This document shows positions 23,651 through 37,800 of a stretch of 64,000 nt of DNA, one piece after another. Origin of the DNA: Neonectria sp. B-13. Its lineage: Eukaryota; Ascomycota; Sordariomycetes; Hypocreales; Nectriaceae. Within the stretch, counting starts at the first letter, position 1. Each line of letters starts with the position of its first letter. The notes beneath the pieces were generated by a model. It searched no databases and was not told where the DNA came from. It was given only the letters and a program-made list of their open reading frames with translations. A program made the translations under genes and the position numbers. The DNA is taken from assembly GCA_002682825.1 (NCBI GenBank), contig NOKP01000036.1, positions 248,001 through 312,000 of the forward strand. The letters run 5' to 3'.

Positions 23651-24504
23651 GTCTCGGCTGTCTTCTGTCTTCTGTCTTCTGTCTTCTTCTTTCTTGGCTC
23701 TCTCGAGCAGGGTCTCAGGTTGACGTTTCGTCTCGTGTCGGAGGAAAGTTGGTGTAGGTGTAGGATGCTGAAAAGTTGAAAAGGAGCAACGGGGGAATCC
23801 AGTCTGGCCCGGAAAACAAGCCAGTTACTGACGCGGTGGAAGAAAGAAGCAAACAGAAACAAGGCAACCAGTCAGATCACCTAACTGGTGTGTTTCCACA
23901 ATGTGAATTGTCAGATTGCCGGTCGCGTTGGTTGGCGGCACGCAACTGGTCGGCCTCCCGCATAGGTGCCTCCTGCACATTGTTGGTTGCCGCCTAAACG
24001 AATGCTGGCACCTGGAAGCAGTCTGTCGGAGAGTACCTGTAGCAACCCTCATTTGTGCAAAAATTTGATAAAGTCGCGTCCGCCTGTTGTTTTACATCAA
24101 CGCGAGTCCTCAGATATGAATTCTATGCCAGGCCGCACCAACCAGACCATACAATGCCAGGTACTTGAATGGGGCAAATGGAATCATGACGACACAGGGA
24201 GACAACGCATTAGAAATTACCAATTCAAATACACCATCATATGCAAGCTAAGTTGACGAACACTGACTCTCCATCATGAATTCCACAACGTTGCCAGAAT
24301 TCTTTTCGACTTTCTCTTGCACGGCCACCCTATACCCACTTTTCCCTGTATCCGAAAACCAATGCTCTAAACTCTTCCCAAGTTTCAACCCGTCTTTCAG
24401 CAACAAGCCTTGCTTGGCCATTTAACAGAAAAAAAAGAGAAGCGATGCCGCCGATAGCTGGATCTCCTCAAATGCAAAAGATCGCACAGATACAAAAAGT
24501 TAAA
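23651..24504. other. Intergenic upstream of the ZNFX1-like gene
   Basis: Contains the 5' leader and promoter of the helicase gene. A short tandem tract of TCTTCTGTC-like units lies around 23657-23685. No further gene is recognised. It ends at the truncated 5S copy. Confidence 0.4.
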
Positions 24505-24594
24505 CATACAACAGCAGGGATTCCCTGGTCATCACCGACCCGAGTACTAATCTGCTGCTTCTTAGCTTGACTAAGGGAGAGCAGATAGGGTCTC
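24505..24594 (-). pseudogene. Truncated 5S rRNA copy at the AT-block edge
   Basis: The minus strand carries the 3' three quarters of a 5S gene: CGGGTCGGTGATGACCAGGG, AATCCCTGCTGTTGTATG and the CTCTCCCTTAGTCAAGCTAAG block, closely matching the 5S copy at 13.8 kb. The 5' part decays just past the GTCCGCTCTCCC region and the CATACGACCATA start is missing. The homology ends where the AT-rich block begins, so this is a broken copy rather than a functional gene. Confidence 0.75.
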
Positions 24595-26517
24595 TCTCCT
24601 ACAAGATAGTCCAACCTAAGGCACTCTAGTTTACCCCCCCTAACTCCTTTCGATAAGCCCTTTAGCCTAAGGTTTTACTGCTCTATCTAGAGCCCTGAAA
24701 TAGTACTGGCCTTATACAGAGAACTATAGGGCCTTTGATTATTTTCTATTCTTATGCACTAGATAGTAGTATGCTCTTACTTTATCTGGATGCTTAGGCC
24801 TCTTTAACTGCTATACTCTCTCTTTTCCTTATCTAACTTTAGTTCTTTATTTTAATTAAGCTAGGTTATAAAGTAAAGCTATCTATATGTATTAATCCCT
24901 ATATACTTTTTTATTATATCTTTAGGTAATTAGATAATCTATTAGATAGTAACTTCTAAATAAGATAAAGCTCTCTTTATATATATTCTTTTAGACTATC
25001 TTTTTACTTTAACTTTATTATCTTTTATCTATTCTCTTATATCTATATTATATAGCTCTAGTTTGACTTTAAAGAATCTTAGTATAATAAGGATAACTAT
25101 TAGGAGAACTTATTAAATAATACTTATATTACTATAAAGATATTATAATACTAGGATAGAGTATAGAATATATAAATATAGTATATATTCTCTATTTATT
25201 ATTAATCTTAATATCTAATTAAGACCTAGGTTTACTAAGGGAATAAATTATAAGTCTAAGGCTATCTAAGTTAAGTTTATACTTAGATTAGAAGATATCT
25301 TCTACTAGCTTAAGACTTTCCTTAAAGCCTTTATTAAGGTCTTATTGAAAGAATGTATTATACTTAGTCTTAAAGAAGTTAAATAAGTATAAAAGATAAA
25401 TACTAGTACTATACTAAAATACTACTAATTAGCATTAGTAAAAGTAGCTAATATATTAGTTATAGAGCTAAAATAGTAGTAGAATCTATAGGATATAAAT
25501 ATTTAGACTTTAATCTATTCTTCCTAGTTTAAGAGCAGTTCTAGCAAAGTAGCTTATAAGCTAGTATAGATCAGTCTAATATCCTTACTTAAGGGTCTAT
25601 TATTTATTATTATATAGTAGCTTCTATAATTAGTAATTAACTTAGGCCTTTTACTTACTTAGACTTTTATAAAACAAAAGGTAATAGTAGAGAATATAAT
25701 ACTAATTCTTATTATATTATAGACCTACTTAGTAGATATTTCCTATAGTTCCTAAGCTTATACTACCTTCTATATTACTCTCCTCCTTAGTACTATTAAT
25801 AGCTAAAGACCTATAAGTATTCTATAAATTAAGTATAAGGATATTAAACTAGCTTAGTTATAAGATCTATATAATTTAAAAAAGTTAATACCTATTGTAA
25901 ATATTACTATTTGTTATATTAAGTAGTAAAGACTTAAAATTAAATAAGATTAAATAGAGAAGTATTACTTTCTCTATTTAATTACCTTTTAGGAATCTAC
26001 TAAGAAAACCTATTTTTAAGGCTTAGCTTTTAGATTATAACTATCCTATATTTACTAATTAATATCCTAGGAAACCTAGTAGTATATAGTATTATGAATA
26101 TAGCATTTAAGGATAATATACTTAATAAGTAAGTACAATAAATAAGTAAGTATAACACTTTTCTTAACCTTTAAAATTAAAACTTTAATAAAAATATAAT
26201 AAACTATTTAATCAATTAAAACTAATTATTATACTCTTCTTTAGAGGTCTTAATTATAGTCTAATAAGTCCTTATATTATAGTCAGTCTTTCTATAAATT
26301 CTATAGTACCTTTCCTTTAGTTGTACTAACTCTTCTTACTTACTACTTTTTAACAATTTAGCCTATACCTATATATTAATATCTATTTGATCAATTGCTT
26401 CCCTTCCTTCTTCTACAGTCATTTTCCCTCTATTCTATAAGTAGATTCTTTTTGTTCTATACTGCTTACTAAGAGTCTTATTTGCCTATTAAAGGATTTA
26501 GTTCTTAGACTTTAATA
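24595..26517. other. RIP-degraded AT-rich sequence, unidentified
   Basis: Extremely rich in TpA with stop codons in every frame, and no frame long enough to read. It is probably an older transposon relic, because RIP acts on repeated DNA, but I could not recognise a protein family or terminal repeats in it. Confidence 0.45.
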
Positions 26518-26522
26518 ATATT

Positions 26523-26718
26523 TGTAAGAGGATGGACCTATACAGCCAACCTTAGAGTAAAGCTACTATAGCTACTATGACTAGGGGCCTAGCTCCATAA
26601 GGACTATATAGAGTCCTTAGTAAGCACTCTCTGACTGCTTATAAAGTTAAAGTCTTACAATATACTAATACCTACCCTTCAAGCCTAATATCTCACCCTA
26701 GTTAAACCAACCTTTATA
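26523..26718 (+). repeat. 5' LTR of element 1
   Basis: Starts TGTAAGAGGATGGACC and ends CCTTTATA (TA probably a mutated CA). It aligns without gaps to the 3' LTR, and nearly all differences are transitions. Confidence 0.82.
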
Positions 26719-28429
26719 ATTCTTTAACTTTTATACCTACCTAGGTAACTAGTATGAATATTATAGCAATAAAGAATCTATAATTAACTCTAGCATAGAT
26801 AATATAACTACTAACTATTCCCTAATCAGTAGAAAATCCCTTATAGGGGGAACTAATAATCAAGGAAGTAATATAAGCTATAGTCCTAAAGGAGCCAGGA
26901 TAAAACACTCTTTAATCAGTAGAATAACTAATTATAGAAGAAATAGTAAATAACTAGAAAGTACTATTCCTAGCTATATTAGTAGAAGCTATAGGAACCT
27001 ATCCCTTTTTAGGGAGTTCTATACTACTAAAAGCTATAAATCACTATCTATCTAAGAGTAAGACTTCTAATATCTATAATAATAGCTTTTAATATTAGAA
27101 TTAGTCCCTAATGCATAATAAGCACTAGGGCTATTTAAACATTCTATGACTATATAGAGAATACTTAGAATCTTAATAATTATACTAAGAGGCATTATAA
27201 GAGTTAAATAACTATGATTAATAGTAATTATATAAAGAATATTTAGAATCCTATCTATAATAAAGCTAAGACTAAAAGGAATCTAAGCTATAAGTAATTA
27301 TTAGAATATTCATATAGTAAATAGCTTAATAGATAGAATTCATAAGATAACTCACTAAATGACTAGTAATTACTATACCTAAAAAGGATTAGAATAAACC
27401 TTCTATATATAACTATTAACTCCTATAGGATAATACTATAGAAGTCTAAGTTAATAATTAAATCTATATAATTAAAGTAAAGAATAGCCTTTAAGTAGGC
27501 TACTTAAATACTTAGAAGATTAAATAATCTATAATAAAGTTTAGCTATTTACTATAGATATAATAGTATAATTATATAGAGAATCTTATAGAACCTTCTT
27601 AGAATGATTTTCTTAACTTTATCTACAAAAGATATATAGACTTATTACTATAAGACTAATAGTTATATAATAAACTATTAGAGCTTTAATAGAGTAATAA
27701 CTAGTTACTAATAAGCTATTTTAGTGCCTAGCTTACTATATACACTTTACTAAGAATAGAAGATTAGGAAAACTAACCTAACCTAGTATACTAGTACTAC
27801 TATAGCCTAAAGAAACCCTTCTATAAGGAAATAGACTATCTAAAGGTAGACCTTATTAACCCTTAAGATATAATAAACAAGACTAAGAGATTATAGCTAT
27901 ATATATACTATAATAGTAAGCCTATATAGAACAATAGCTATAAGTATAGTATCTTATATAAGGAGTAGGAAGAACTTAGAAAGGTAATATTAAACTATTA
28001 GGGCTAAGATAGGTAGTTTAGATACTATAGCTCCTTGTTGAATAGAGGTAGCTTATAGAGCCCTAGACTATTATACCCTAGGAATGCTTCTATTACCTAA
28101 AGACTATAAGATTACTAAATGTATAATAAAAGTCCCTTACTTAGTATTAAGTATTATAACTATAATAAAATAGAATATATATTTATAGACTATAAGCTCT
28201 TCTAATAATTATAGAGCTAAGGTACTAAAGGAAGCTACCCTAAGAAGAAAGTTTAGATATAATTGATTAATAACTATATTAAGGATATAGACTTATTAGG
28301 AAATAAGTAGGTACTAGAGTTACCTCTAAAACCCTAGTACTAAAGCTAAGAATAATGCTTATTAAATAGATTGTTTAAGGCTAGGTAATTATCCTTTGAA
28401 TGTATAAAGAGTAAGTAGTCTAAGTAGAT

Positions 28430-31400
28430 ATAAATACTTATACCTAGGTTAATATTATTAGTATAAAGCTAGTTAAAGAATTAGGCCTTAAAGTACTAAA
28501 GGACTAGAAAGTACTAAGCCTTATTAGCTTTAATAGAACTATTACCTTTATATTATAAGTCTACTAATTGATATTCTTCTTGATTGATTCCTAGGGATAC
28601 CCCTAGAAGATCTAGTAACTATTTACTAAAGTATAATACTCTACTAGGACTATTAATCTCCTTCTATTATTAGACTTAATAGGTAAAGAAGGTATACTAA
28701 TTAATACTTATATATACTTATAGAGCTATAAGCTAATTACTCTAATAGATCTAAAGACCTTTATAAAAGAGCTAATTAAGAATAGTAAGAAAGCTTTTAT
28801 AATATATATTTATAGTATACTATTACTAGATAAGTAATCAATAGGCATACTAGATAAGGATATAAAGAATGGACTAAGAACCCTTCCCCTAGAGCTTAAA
28901 GAGATAAATAGTACCTTTAGTAAGCTAGTAGTTAAGGACTTTCTAGTTCTAGAGGGGGTAGAGTATACTATTGACCTTTAGGAAGGAAAGAAACCCTTAT
29001 ATGAACTATTATACTCTACTAATAGGAAATAAGATAAGGTCTTAAGAGAATACATTAAGGAATACCTTTAAAGTAGTTAAATAGAATAATCCATTAGTAA
29101 GGCTAGAGCCTTAGTGCTCTTTATCCTTAAGAAGGATAGTATACTAAGGCTATATATAGACTATTAAGGTCTTAATATAATTATAATTAAGAATTATTAT
29201 CCTTTACTATTGATTAAGGATTTATTAGACTATCTTATAGGAGCTAAGTAGATTATAAAGATTAACCTTTAAGATACTTACTACTAAATCCATATTAAGC
29301 CTAGTAACTATTAGAAGACTATATTCTAAATATACTATAGGCATTTTTAGTATATAGTTATACTATTTAAGTTAACTAATACTTTAATAACATTCTAAGC
29401 ATATATCTATTAAGCATTCACTAGACTATTAGATATAATCTATATTATATACTTAGATAATATTATAATCTACTCTTAAGATAGAGACTAATATACTAAG
29501 GATATAAAAGAAGTCCTTTAAAGGCTATAGAGTTTCTAACTATATACTAAGCTATCTAAGTATACATTTTATTAATAAGAGGTTAAATTCCTTAGGTATA
29601 TTATTACTTAAGAAAGGATTAAGATAGATCTAAAGAGAATCTAAATAGTTATTAAATAGCTAATACCTAAGAACTTTAAGGATATTTAAGTTATTTTAGG
29701 ATTCTATAATTTCTATTAGAAGTTTATACCTAAGTACTCTAAGATCATAGAGCTACTTACTATAATACTAAAAGGTAGTTAGAAAGGTTATAAGATAGGT
29801 AAATTCTATTAGATAAAGGAATAGGATAAGGCCTTTTAAGAACTAAAGGATACTTTCTACTCTATAATTGTTCTCTAATACTAGAATCTAGAACTCTACT
29901 TAAGGGTTAAGACTAATGCTTTAGCTAAGGTAGTATTAAGCATTCTATCCTAACTAATAGATAAGCAGTAGAAACCTATTGCCTACTAGTTATAGAAGCT
30001 CTTAGAGATAGAATAGCATTAAGCTATAGGCTAATAGGAACTACTAGCTATTATTAAGAGCTTAGAGCACTAGAGTTACTACCTTCTAGGACTAAGTAAG
30101 AAATTCATACTACTAATGGATTATATAGCCCTAATAAGTATAGTTTAAGCCTTTATATAAGACCTTTAGAGAAGGCTTACTAGATAGGTATACTAATTAG
30201 CCCCTTTTGATTTTAAAATATAGTATTAACTAAGAGCTATTAATCTAGCTAATAGGCTATTAAAGTATCTAAACTATATAGTAAGGGAAATAGTATATAA
30301 GAATATACTCTCTATATTAACTAAAAAACTTAACCTAATTAAGGTACTAATATTAAAAGTCTACTAAATGATTAAGGACTTACTAGGTAAGAATAAGACT
30401 ATTAAGGCATTTATATAGGCTATAAAAGCAAACTTAATAAGCAAGAAGCCCTAAGAAAACTCCTCCCTTTTTAGTCAGCCCTAGGCTAATAGACCCCCTA
30501 ATATAACATTAGACCTAGTATTTATTTCTATAGTTACTATATGCACTAAATAGGCTATAGATATAACCATTGAACAGTTAGAAACTACTCAATAAGAGCC
30601 AGCCTCTTCATAATGCTATAAGGACTTAATTAAAGCTAGGGTTATTATTCTAGAGTAATATATCTTATACTCTATTATAAAAGAACTTATAGAAAAAGAA
30701 ATAACATTTCTTTTATAACTATCCTATAAGTTAAAAGACTTAGTCTAAGGACTATAAGCTAAAGATCAATTCTATTAATAATAGTTAGTAAAGGTTTAGG
30801 AAATAGCTAAGAACTAGGGATATTACTACTATAATGCATAAGATACTCTTTTCTTCAAAGGAAGGTTAGTAATCCTAGACCAATATATAATAAGATAAAA
30901 GATCCTTTATTAATACTATAATAATCTATAGTTAGAATATATAAGAGCTACTAAGACTTTAGAGCTTATTATATATAAGTTCTACTAGAACTAGATTTCT
31001 AAGGATATAAAGGATTATACCTAGAAGTATTAGTAATACTAAGGTATATATATATTAAAGTATAAACCTTATAGGTAATTATAATTATTATTACTATTAG
31101 TATACTTATTCTAAGAAATCAGCTTAGACTTTATTATAAGCTTACTAAATAGTACTTAAGTAGATAGTAAGAAATATAATATAATCCTTATTATTATCTA
31201 TTATATAATAAAGTATATAATATTCCTTCTAATAAAGAAAATACTTAATATAGTATAAATAGTATAGATCTTATATAAATACATAGAATATAAGTTTAAA
31301 GTACTAAAAGGCATTATAAGTAATTAAGATAAGCTTTTTACTAGCTAATTCTAAAAGGACCTAATAAAAGAAAGAGCAATCTATTGCTAACTGTCTACTA

Positions 31401-32120
31401 TATATTACCTATAGATAGATAGATAAATAGAAAGAATAAACTAAGTGCTAAAAAAGTACTTTTAATTATATACTAAAGACTCCCTATAATAATAAGCTAT
31501 ATAACTACTAAAAGTAGAATTTATATATAATAATAATACTTATAGTATTATTAGAGTATTACTAATATAAGCTCTATATAAATATTACCTTAGACTAATA
31601 GAGTATATATTAGAATATATAAAGTCAAAGGTATAAAAAGTATAGGAATATATTATAACCCTTTAGTAAGTATATACTAAAGCCCTAAAATGTTAGCAAA
31701 GAGTAATAGAATCCTAAGCAAAATACTATAACTAATAATATAAGCCCTAAGAATACTATAAAGAGTAGGTTATAGGACTATTAATAAGAAACTTCTACTT
31801 TAAACACTAGAAGCTAGCTCTTAAATTCATTAAGGTAGTTATTATAAAAAGAATAGGAAAATAAGCCTACTATATATACCTCCTAGAGTAATATCAAAGG
31901 ATATATAATATATTTTCTATTATTCTTCTAAAGCTATGATTAAGTAATAATTAAGTAGTAGCTAAAGGCTTATTAACCTTACTAAAGCTTAAAAAGGAGG
32001 AGGATGAATAGAAAGTAGAAGATATTATAAGCTATAAAGAGAAGATAGAATAAAATTTCTATTAAGTCAAATGGATAGGCTAACTAGTAGAATATAATAC
32101 CTAGGAGCTAGAATAATACT
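28430..32120 (+). pseudogene. Degenerate pol of element 1 (protease-RT-RNaseH-integrase-chromodomain)
   Basis: Plus-strand relic readable only across stops. Order: a possible retropepsin about 28.43 kb (VNIIS..LVKELGL), reverse transcriptase about 29.1-29.5 kb, a connection/RNase H region about 29.65-30.1 kb, integrase HHCC and core about 30.95-31.6 kb, and a chromodomain-like tail about 32.03-32.12 kb. This order is that of Ty3/gypsy chromoviruses. The RT catalytic pair is Asp-Asn, not Asp-Asp. Confidence 0.7.
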
Positions 32121-34129
32121 TAGAAAATACCTTAAAGATCCTTTAGTAATATTATAAGTAATAAAGATAAATATATAAGAAATAAAACAATAAGTAAATC
32201 TATTATTATTAATACTAAAGGTATAATAAGAGATTATTATTTTAATACTATCTTACTAAAAACCTTATACCTATCTAAAGACTAAGCTCTCTTACTAGCT
32301 CTAAAACCTATATTAAACTATTACTATAAAGAGTCTAAAAATAATATAAGATCCTTTATAAGAACCTAGAAAATACATAAGTCTTAAATAGTAAAAGACT
32401 TAGAACTACTATTAGTAGGATAACTAGAACTATCTTAATAAGTACTTAGAAAATACTAGATAAGACTAATATAAGTATAGTATTATAAAGAACTAGGAGT
32501 TTATACTAAGGAATAAGAGGTTTTAACCTTCTTAGTCAAAGGAAAGAAAGTCTTATACTTAGAATTAGAGGCAAAATGGATAGAACTATATAGAGGGTTT
32601 ACTGAAAGCTTATTAATAGACTCAGAAGGAATAATAATCTCCTTAGCTATAGTCTTACCTTTTCCCTTATCCTTACTTTTATACTTCTTAGCCTATTAAG
32701 AAAACTTATATATAAGAGGCAAGAGCTCTTTAATTACTTTCTGAGGAGGAGGAGTAGGATTACAAGGGGCAGAGGTTAGAAGAGATAGGTCAAAGGACTA
32801 TATAGGCATTTCAATAATTAAGATATCCATATAGTATAGCATAAAGCTAGTACTTACTCTACAATGAGTAAAAGCACTTCTATAGAATAAGATAGAATAA
32901 AGAGAAGTAAGTATATACTTCTTATATGCTATATTAACTAAAGTAAGAGTACTAGTACTTATAATTGTAGAGTACTCTCTAAGGGTACTTTCCTTCTTAA
33001 TAGAAGGATCCTTAGTAATCTTAGTAACTATAAGATAAGCAAGTACTAGCTATAAGCTATATATAATACTATTATTCTAGATATAAAGAGGTTAAGCAGC
33101 TTCTAAGAGCTATATAAGTTTATTAGGGCTAGTAGGTATAATAAGATAGTACTAGGAAAAGATTAGTAAAGGTCCATTGAATATACAATAAGTAAATACC
33201 TACCTAAAGTTAGAAGTTAAGTACTATTATTTCTTATATTAAAGTAGTATCCTATATCTATAGGGTAGCTATTATAGTAATATTATCTTACTGCTTTTAT
33301 TAAGTAATTACTAGGTCTTTAAGGAATAATTGAATACTATACTAAATAGAAATAGTATTATATATAGTATACTTTAGATACTAATAACCTAAGGCTAAAA
33401 GAGTAGGATTTTCTATTCCTATAGAATAAAAGCTTTTAGGATTATCCTATAGGTACTTTAAGCATAAGGTATTCTAATACTACTAGGTAGCATTAAGTAA
33501 TTCTAAGGGGATCTACTAAAAGTCAGTTAATAAATATATAATAATTATATATAGGATATATTATATTATATTTTTTATTAGCCTACTTATAGATTATATA
33601 CTAATTCTTTAAACTTCTAATAGAATAATAAAGAACTAGGGAATTATATTTCTAGGTAAGGCAATAAAAATAAGGCACTTAACTGAAAAGTTATATAGTG
33701 AATTCTATATTATTAGTTTAGTACTAGCTTAATACCTATCTTATTCAAAGAAGAATAGATATTATAGTAATAATAGTAAGGGCTTAGTAAATAGATAAAG
33801 ATAAGATAGAATCTAAGGAAGCTAAGGATAGAAGTACTAAGATAGAATAGGGAAATAGTAGTAATAGAACATAGAATGCTCAAAGAACTATAAGCATTAA
33901 TACAGAGGAAAGAAAGTAATAGAGTAATAAAAAGAAAAAACCTATAAGAGAAATAAACAAGCTAGGTAAATAACACTAGACTGTAGGTCAGAGTAGCCTT
34001 ACCCTACCATTCACCAATAGTATACTGAATGAGCTACCTCTACTATAACTATAGCAACTAAGACCCTATAATATACTAAGTTATATAATAATAATAACTA
34101 GAGATTAGCCATTCAGAGAGGGGGATAAT

Positions 34130-34325
34130 TATAAGAGGATAGACTTATACAGCTAACCTTAGAGTAAAGCTACTATAGCTACTATAGCTAGGGGCCTAGC
34201 CCTATAAGGACTATATAGAGTCCTTAGTAAGCACTCTCTAACTGCTTACAAAGTTAAAGTCTTATAATATACTAATACCTACCCTTTAAGCCTAATATCT
34301 CACCCTGGTTGAACCAACCTTTATA
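34130..34325 (+). repeat. 3' LTR of element 1
   Basis: Same 196-bp length as the 5' LTR. It begins TATAAGAGGATAGAC (TG changed to TA) and ends CCTTTATA, followed by the ATATT duplication. Confidence 0.82.
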
Positions 34326-34430
34326 ATATTATTTAATGTATTATTACCTTTATTCTCTTAGAAAATAACTTAAGTATCTTAAGGATAAATACTAAAGAGC
34401 TACTTTAATGCTTTCTTACTTATCTTTTAA

Positions 34431-34798
34431 TATTACAGCCCAGGTTGGGACCAGGCGGTTACAACCAGTAGAACTATAACATACCTACTTTTTCTCTTTA
34501 ACCATAGGAGGACTATAACTTATAGGAATAATATTACTCTAAGAGTAATAGCACTCTAGGACTAATACACTCCTAGACCTTATTGCTCTATATTATATAT
34601 ATACATATTCATTTAGCATATTAGATAAGAGCCTTAAGCTCCTTAGCTATTAATACTCTTACTTAGTTATATAATAACTTACCTTTATATATTACTATTA
34701 TAACCTATATTACTTACTATAATGTTCTAATCCACTTAATTATTAAATTATATACCTTAGACCTACCCTATACCCTTAGGCTAAACCTAACTATTATA
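34431..34798 (+). repeat. 5' LTR of element 2
   Basis: Starts TATTACAGCCCAGGTTGGGA (TG changed to TA) and ends CTATTATA. It aligns over its full 368 bp to the repeat at 42387-42754, with mostly transition differences. Confidence 0.85.
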
Positions 34799-34899
34799 TA
34801 TTAATAGCTCTTATTTAGTGTATTACTATATTAACCTAAGTAATACCTAAATAGTTATTATAGCTCCTATGACCTTTATAATAAGCTTATTATCTACTG

Positions 34900-37800
34900 C
34901 CCCCTAAGGAAAGCAGATTGTAAAAGATAATAATAAAGATAATAATATAGACCTAGTAGACTCTAAAGATAAAGACAAGGAAGAGAAAATCCAATGTCTT
35001 TAGGAATAAAACAACCAACTTAATGCACAAATGGCTATTATTCTAAAAGCCTCTAAAAAGGAAAATAAAGAAAACTAGGAATGTTTTAACTATCTGTATA
35101 CAGAAATATAGAGACTTACCACTACCTAAGCTACTCTAGACCTAATGATTACTACTCTTTAAGGGATTATTTAATACCTTAAGATAGAGTAAATAGCTAT
35201 ACATTAGGAATAACTCTAATAAATTGAACAATTTAGTAGCTTTTTAGTTACCCTTAATATCCTATAACCTAGGGATATTAGTAAAATAATCAAGCTAATA
35301 TAGTCACTAAAGTTCAATAGTACCCTAAAAGACTTCTATAAACACTTAACCTAAATCAAGTTATTCTATATATACTACCCTAGTGCATTTAGGAACAAAT
35401 AACTTAAGGTATAATATAGAATAAGCCTCTTTAAAGATAAGGCCCTATATAGAATAGAATTATACCTAAGGAACTTTATTAAAAATATAAACTCCCTTAA
35501 GAACTAAAAGATTAAGATAAAGGAACTTTTTAGTAGCTTTATACTATACAAAGAATAACTTATTAATACTTATAGAGAATAGGACAAAAAACATAATGCC
35601 CTCCTTATAATCTAAAAGCTAAAGTAGATTAAGGCTACTTTAGAGTACCTTTCTGAATTTAGATACCTTACTACTAAACTTAACTAGACTAATAAAAACC
35701 AAATTAATAAGTTCTACTAAGGACTTAAGGATAAAGTTAAGAATAAGATCTATAAAATCTTAGACCTATTAATTAACTTTAACTCTTATACAAAGACCTA
35801 TATACTCATTAATAACTAACTATTCAAAAGATACATTAAGAAAAAGAAGGATTCCTTTAATGTTTAGAAGAATAAGAAAAACTACTCTAATACTAGTAAA
35901 AAGAAGAATAGAAATACCTCTTAGGGAATTCAGTCTAGCCCTATAGAACTAGGAGCTATACAATAAGACTACTCTTAAGTTAAATATTAAAACTATAGAG
36001 GAATAGGACATTTTGAAAGTAAGTATTAAAAGCCTAAGTTAGGATAAAAGTATAAACCTATACTTAAAGGTAAATATATTCAATTTACTAACTATAATAA
36101 AACTATTAGTATAATTAAAGGGTTATATAATATAGTAAATACTAACTGCTTTAATATAATACTACCTCTGCCTAATATTAAATAATATAAAACTAAAGAT
36201 AATAGTAAGTATACTAAAAAAACATAATATAGAGTTCTAGAACCTACTAGGAATAATAAGGGATTTAAGAAAGGAATATATAACCTTTAGACTTCTATCC
36301 CTAAAGGAAAACTAAGAATAATAACCAAAGGTAAAACTATTACTATAGTTCAAAAAGGAAAGATATAAATCCCTTTTGAACCTATCCTAGAAGATATAGA
36401 GTCCTACTAATAACTAACTATTAAGATTAATATTCCTAATAGATAGCTAGAGGTTAAGCAAATCATTATAGACTATAGCTATCTAGAAAGTAGAAAAATA
36501 TAAACCTTCCTAATATCTTAAATATAATATAATAGTATATTAACTAAACTATTTATATCTATAAACATTAAAGAACTTAGTACTAACTTGTCTCTAATAT
36601 AGAAAGATAATAATTGTATTTACTAATAGTTCTATACTAGAAAGGATAGAAACCTATGTATTAATGCTAGATATAAAGCAAACTGTGCATAATAGCTTAG
36701 TCTATCTATCTAAGATAATAACATTTAAGCCTTTACTAAGGAATATCTAAGTGATAATTATACTAGCTATAAAACAGCCTTTAGCATTAATAATACCTTA
36801 TTAGAAGAATCAAATAAAAAGGGATAGTAGTCTAAAGTTATTATACCTTCAACTAAACCCCTAGAGTAAGCAATCATTAGTATACTATTAAAAGCTCTAA
36901 TCCTAAAGCTATAATAGATAATAGTTATCTATAATAGGATAATAGAACAAAGATAGAAAACATTAAAGTAAATATATATATAACTTATCCAAGAAAGGCT
37001 AAATACTAAAGAAGGGGATAATATCTATATTTAGGCCTAATATTAATAAGTTACTTATATACAATAATATATACTACTATATATACTAAACCCAGACAAA
37101 GAAGATAATCCTTAACTGCCTAAAGATACTATAGAATATAAGGAACTTTCATAAATATCTTATTTCTATAATATATACTTAGTATACCTAGTAGATAAAG
37201 TAAAGAATGATTATTATCTAACTAAGGTTACTAACTACCCTATTATAAACCTATACCTTAAATAGGAAATATAAGGCTATATTAGAATGCAATAGTTACA
37301 ATCTAGACATATTATAGTTATCTAGCTATAAGATTAATACTTTACTAAATAATATATAAAAGGACTATTAGACCTAAAGGACTAACTATACCTAGAATGC
37401 AAGGTCTATATATACACTAAGATTTAAGAATAATATAATACATAAGAAAATAATTACCCTTAATATACTAAGAAGTATATAATAAACTATAAGAACTATA
37501 ACTATAAGGAATACATAGAAGAAGCATAAAGAATCTATAAATAGATCCTTATAATGCATAAAGATAGATTTAACTTTACTATACAAACTAATAGAATACT
37601 AATAAACTATATATAGTATAAAGAACTCTATAAATATATAAAAAACAATAAATACTATCTATAGAAGAGCAATAGGTAAGTAATCAAAAGGAGAACAAAC
37701 TACCTTTAATAAAGGCTTTATATATAACAATAGAATTAGTAAAGAAATAAATAATACTTAAGCTATAAGTATAAGTTAGGGATAAATAGCTTACTATATT

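Larger units (their letters stand above)
26523..34325 (+). mobile_element. RIP-inactivated Ty3/gypsy retrotransposon (element 1)
   Basis: About 7.8 kb bounded by two 196-bp direct repeats (26523-26718 and 34130-34325), which are the LTRs. The flanks carry ATATT on both sides (26518-26522 and 34326-34330), a likely 5-bp target duplication. A purine-rich tract (AGAGAGGGGGA) precedes the right LTR. Reading through stops on the plus strand shows a gypsy reverse transcriptase (LRLYIDY, YLDN in place of YLDD at 29450-29461), an RNase H/connection region with ILGFYNFY, an integrase zinc-binding region near 30.95 kb and a chromodomain-like stretch (FYxVKWIGxLVEYNTxEL) near 32.08 kb. Dozens of TAA/TAG codons make it inactive. 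Confidence 0.85.

Noticed and set aside
37392..37586. 64-codon membrane-like frame on the minus strand
   Set aside because: Antisense to the element 2 relic. Its hydrophobic look is a by-product of AT-rich codons.
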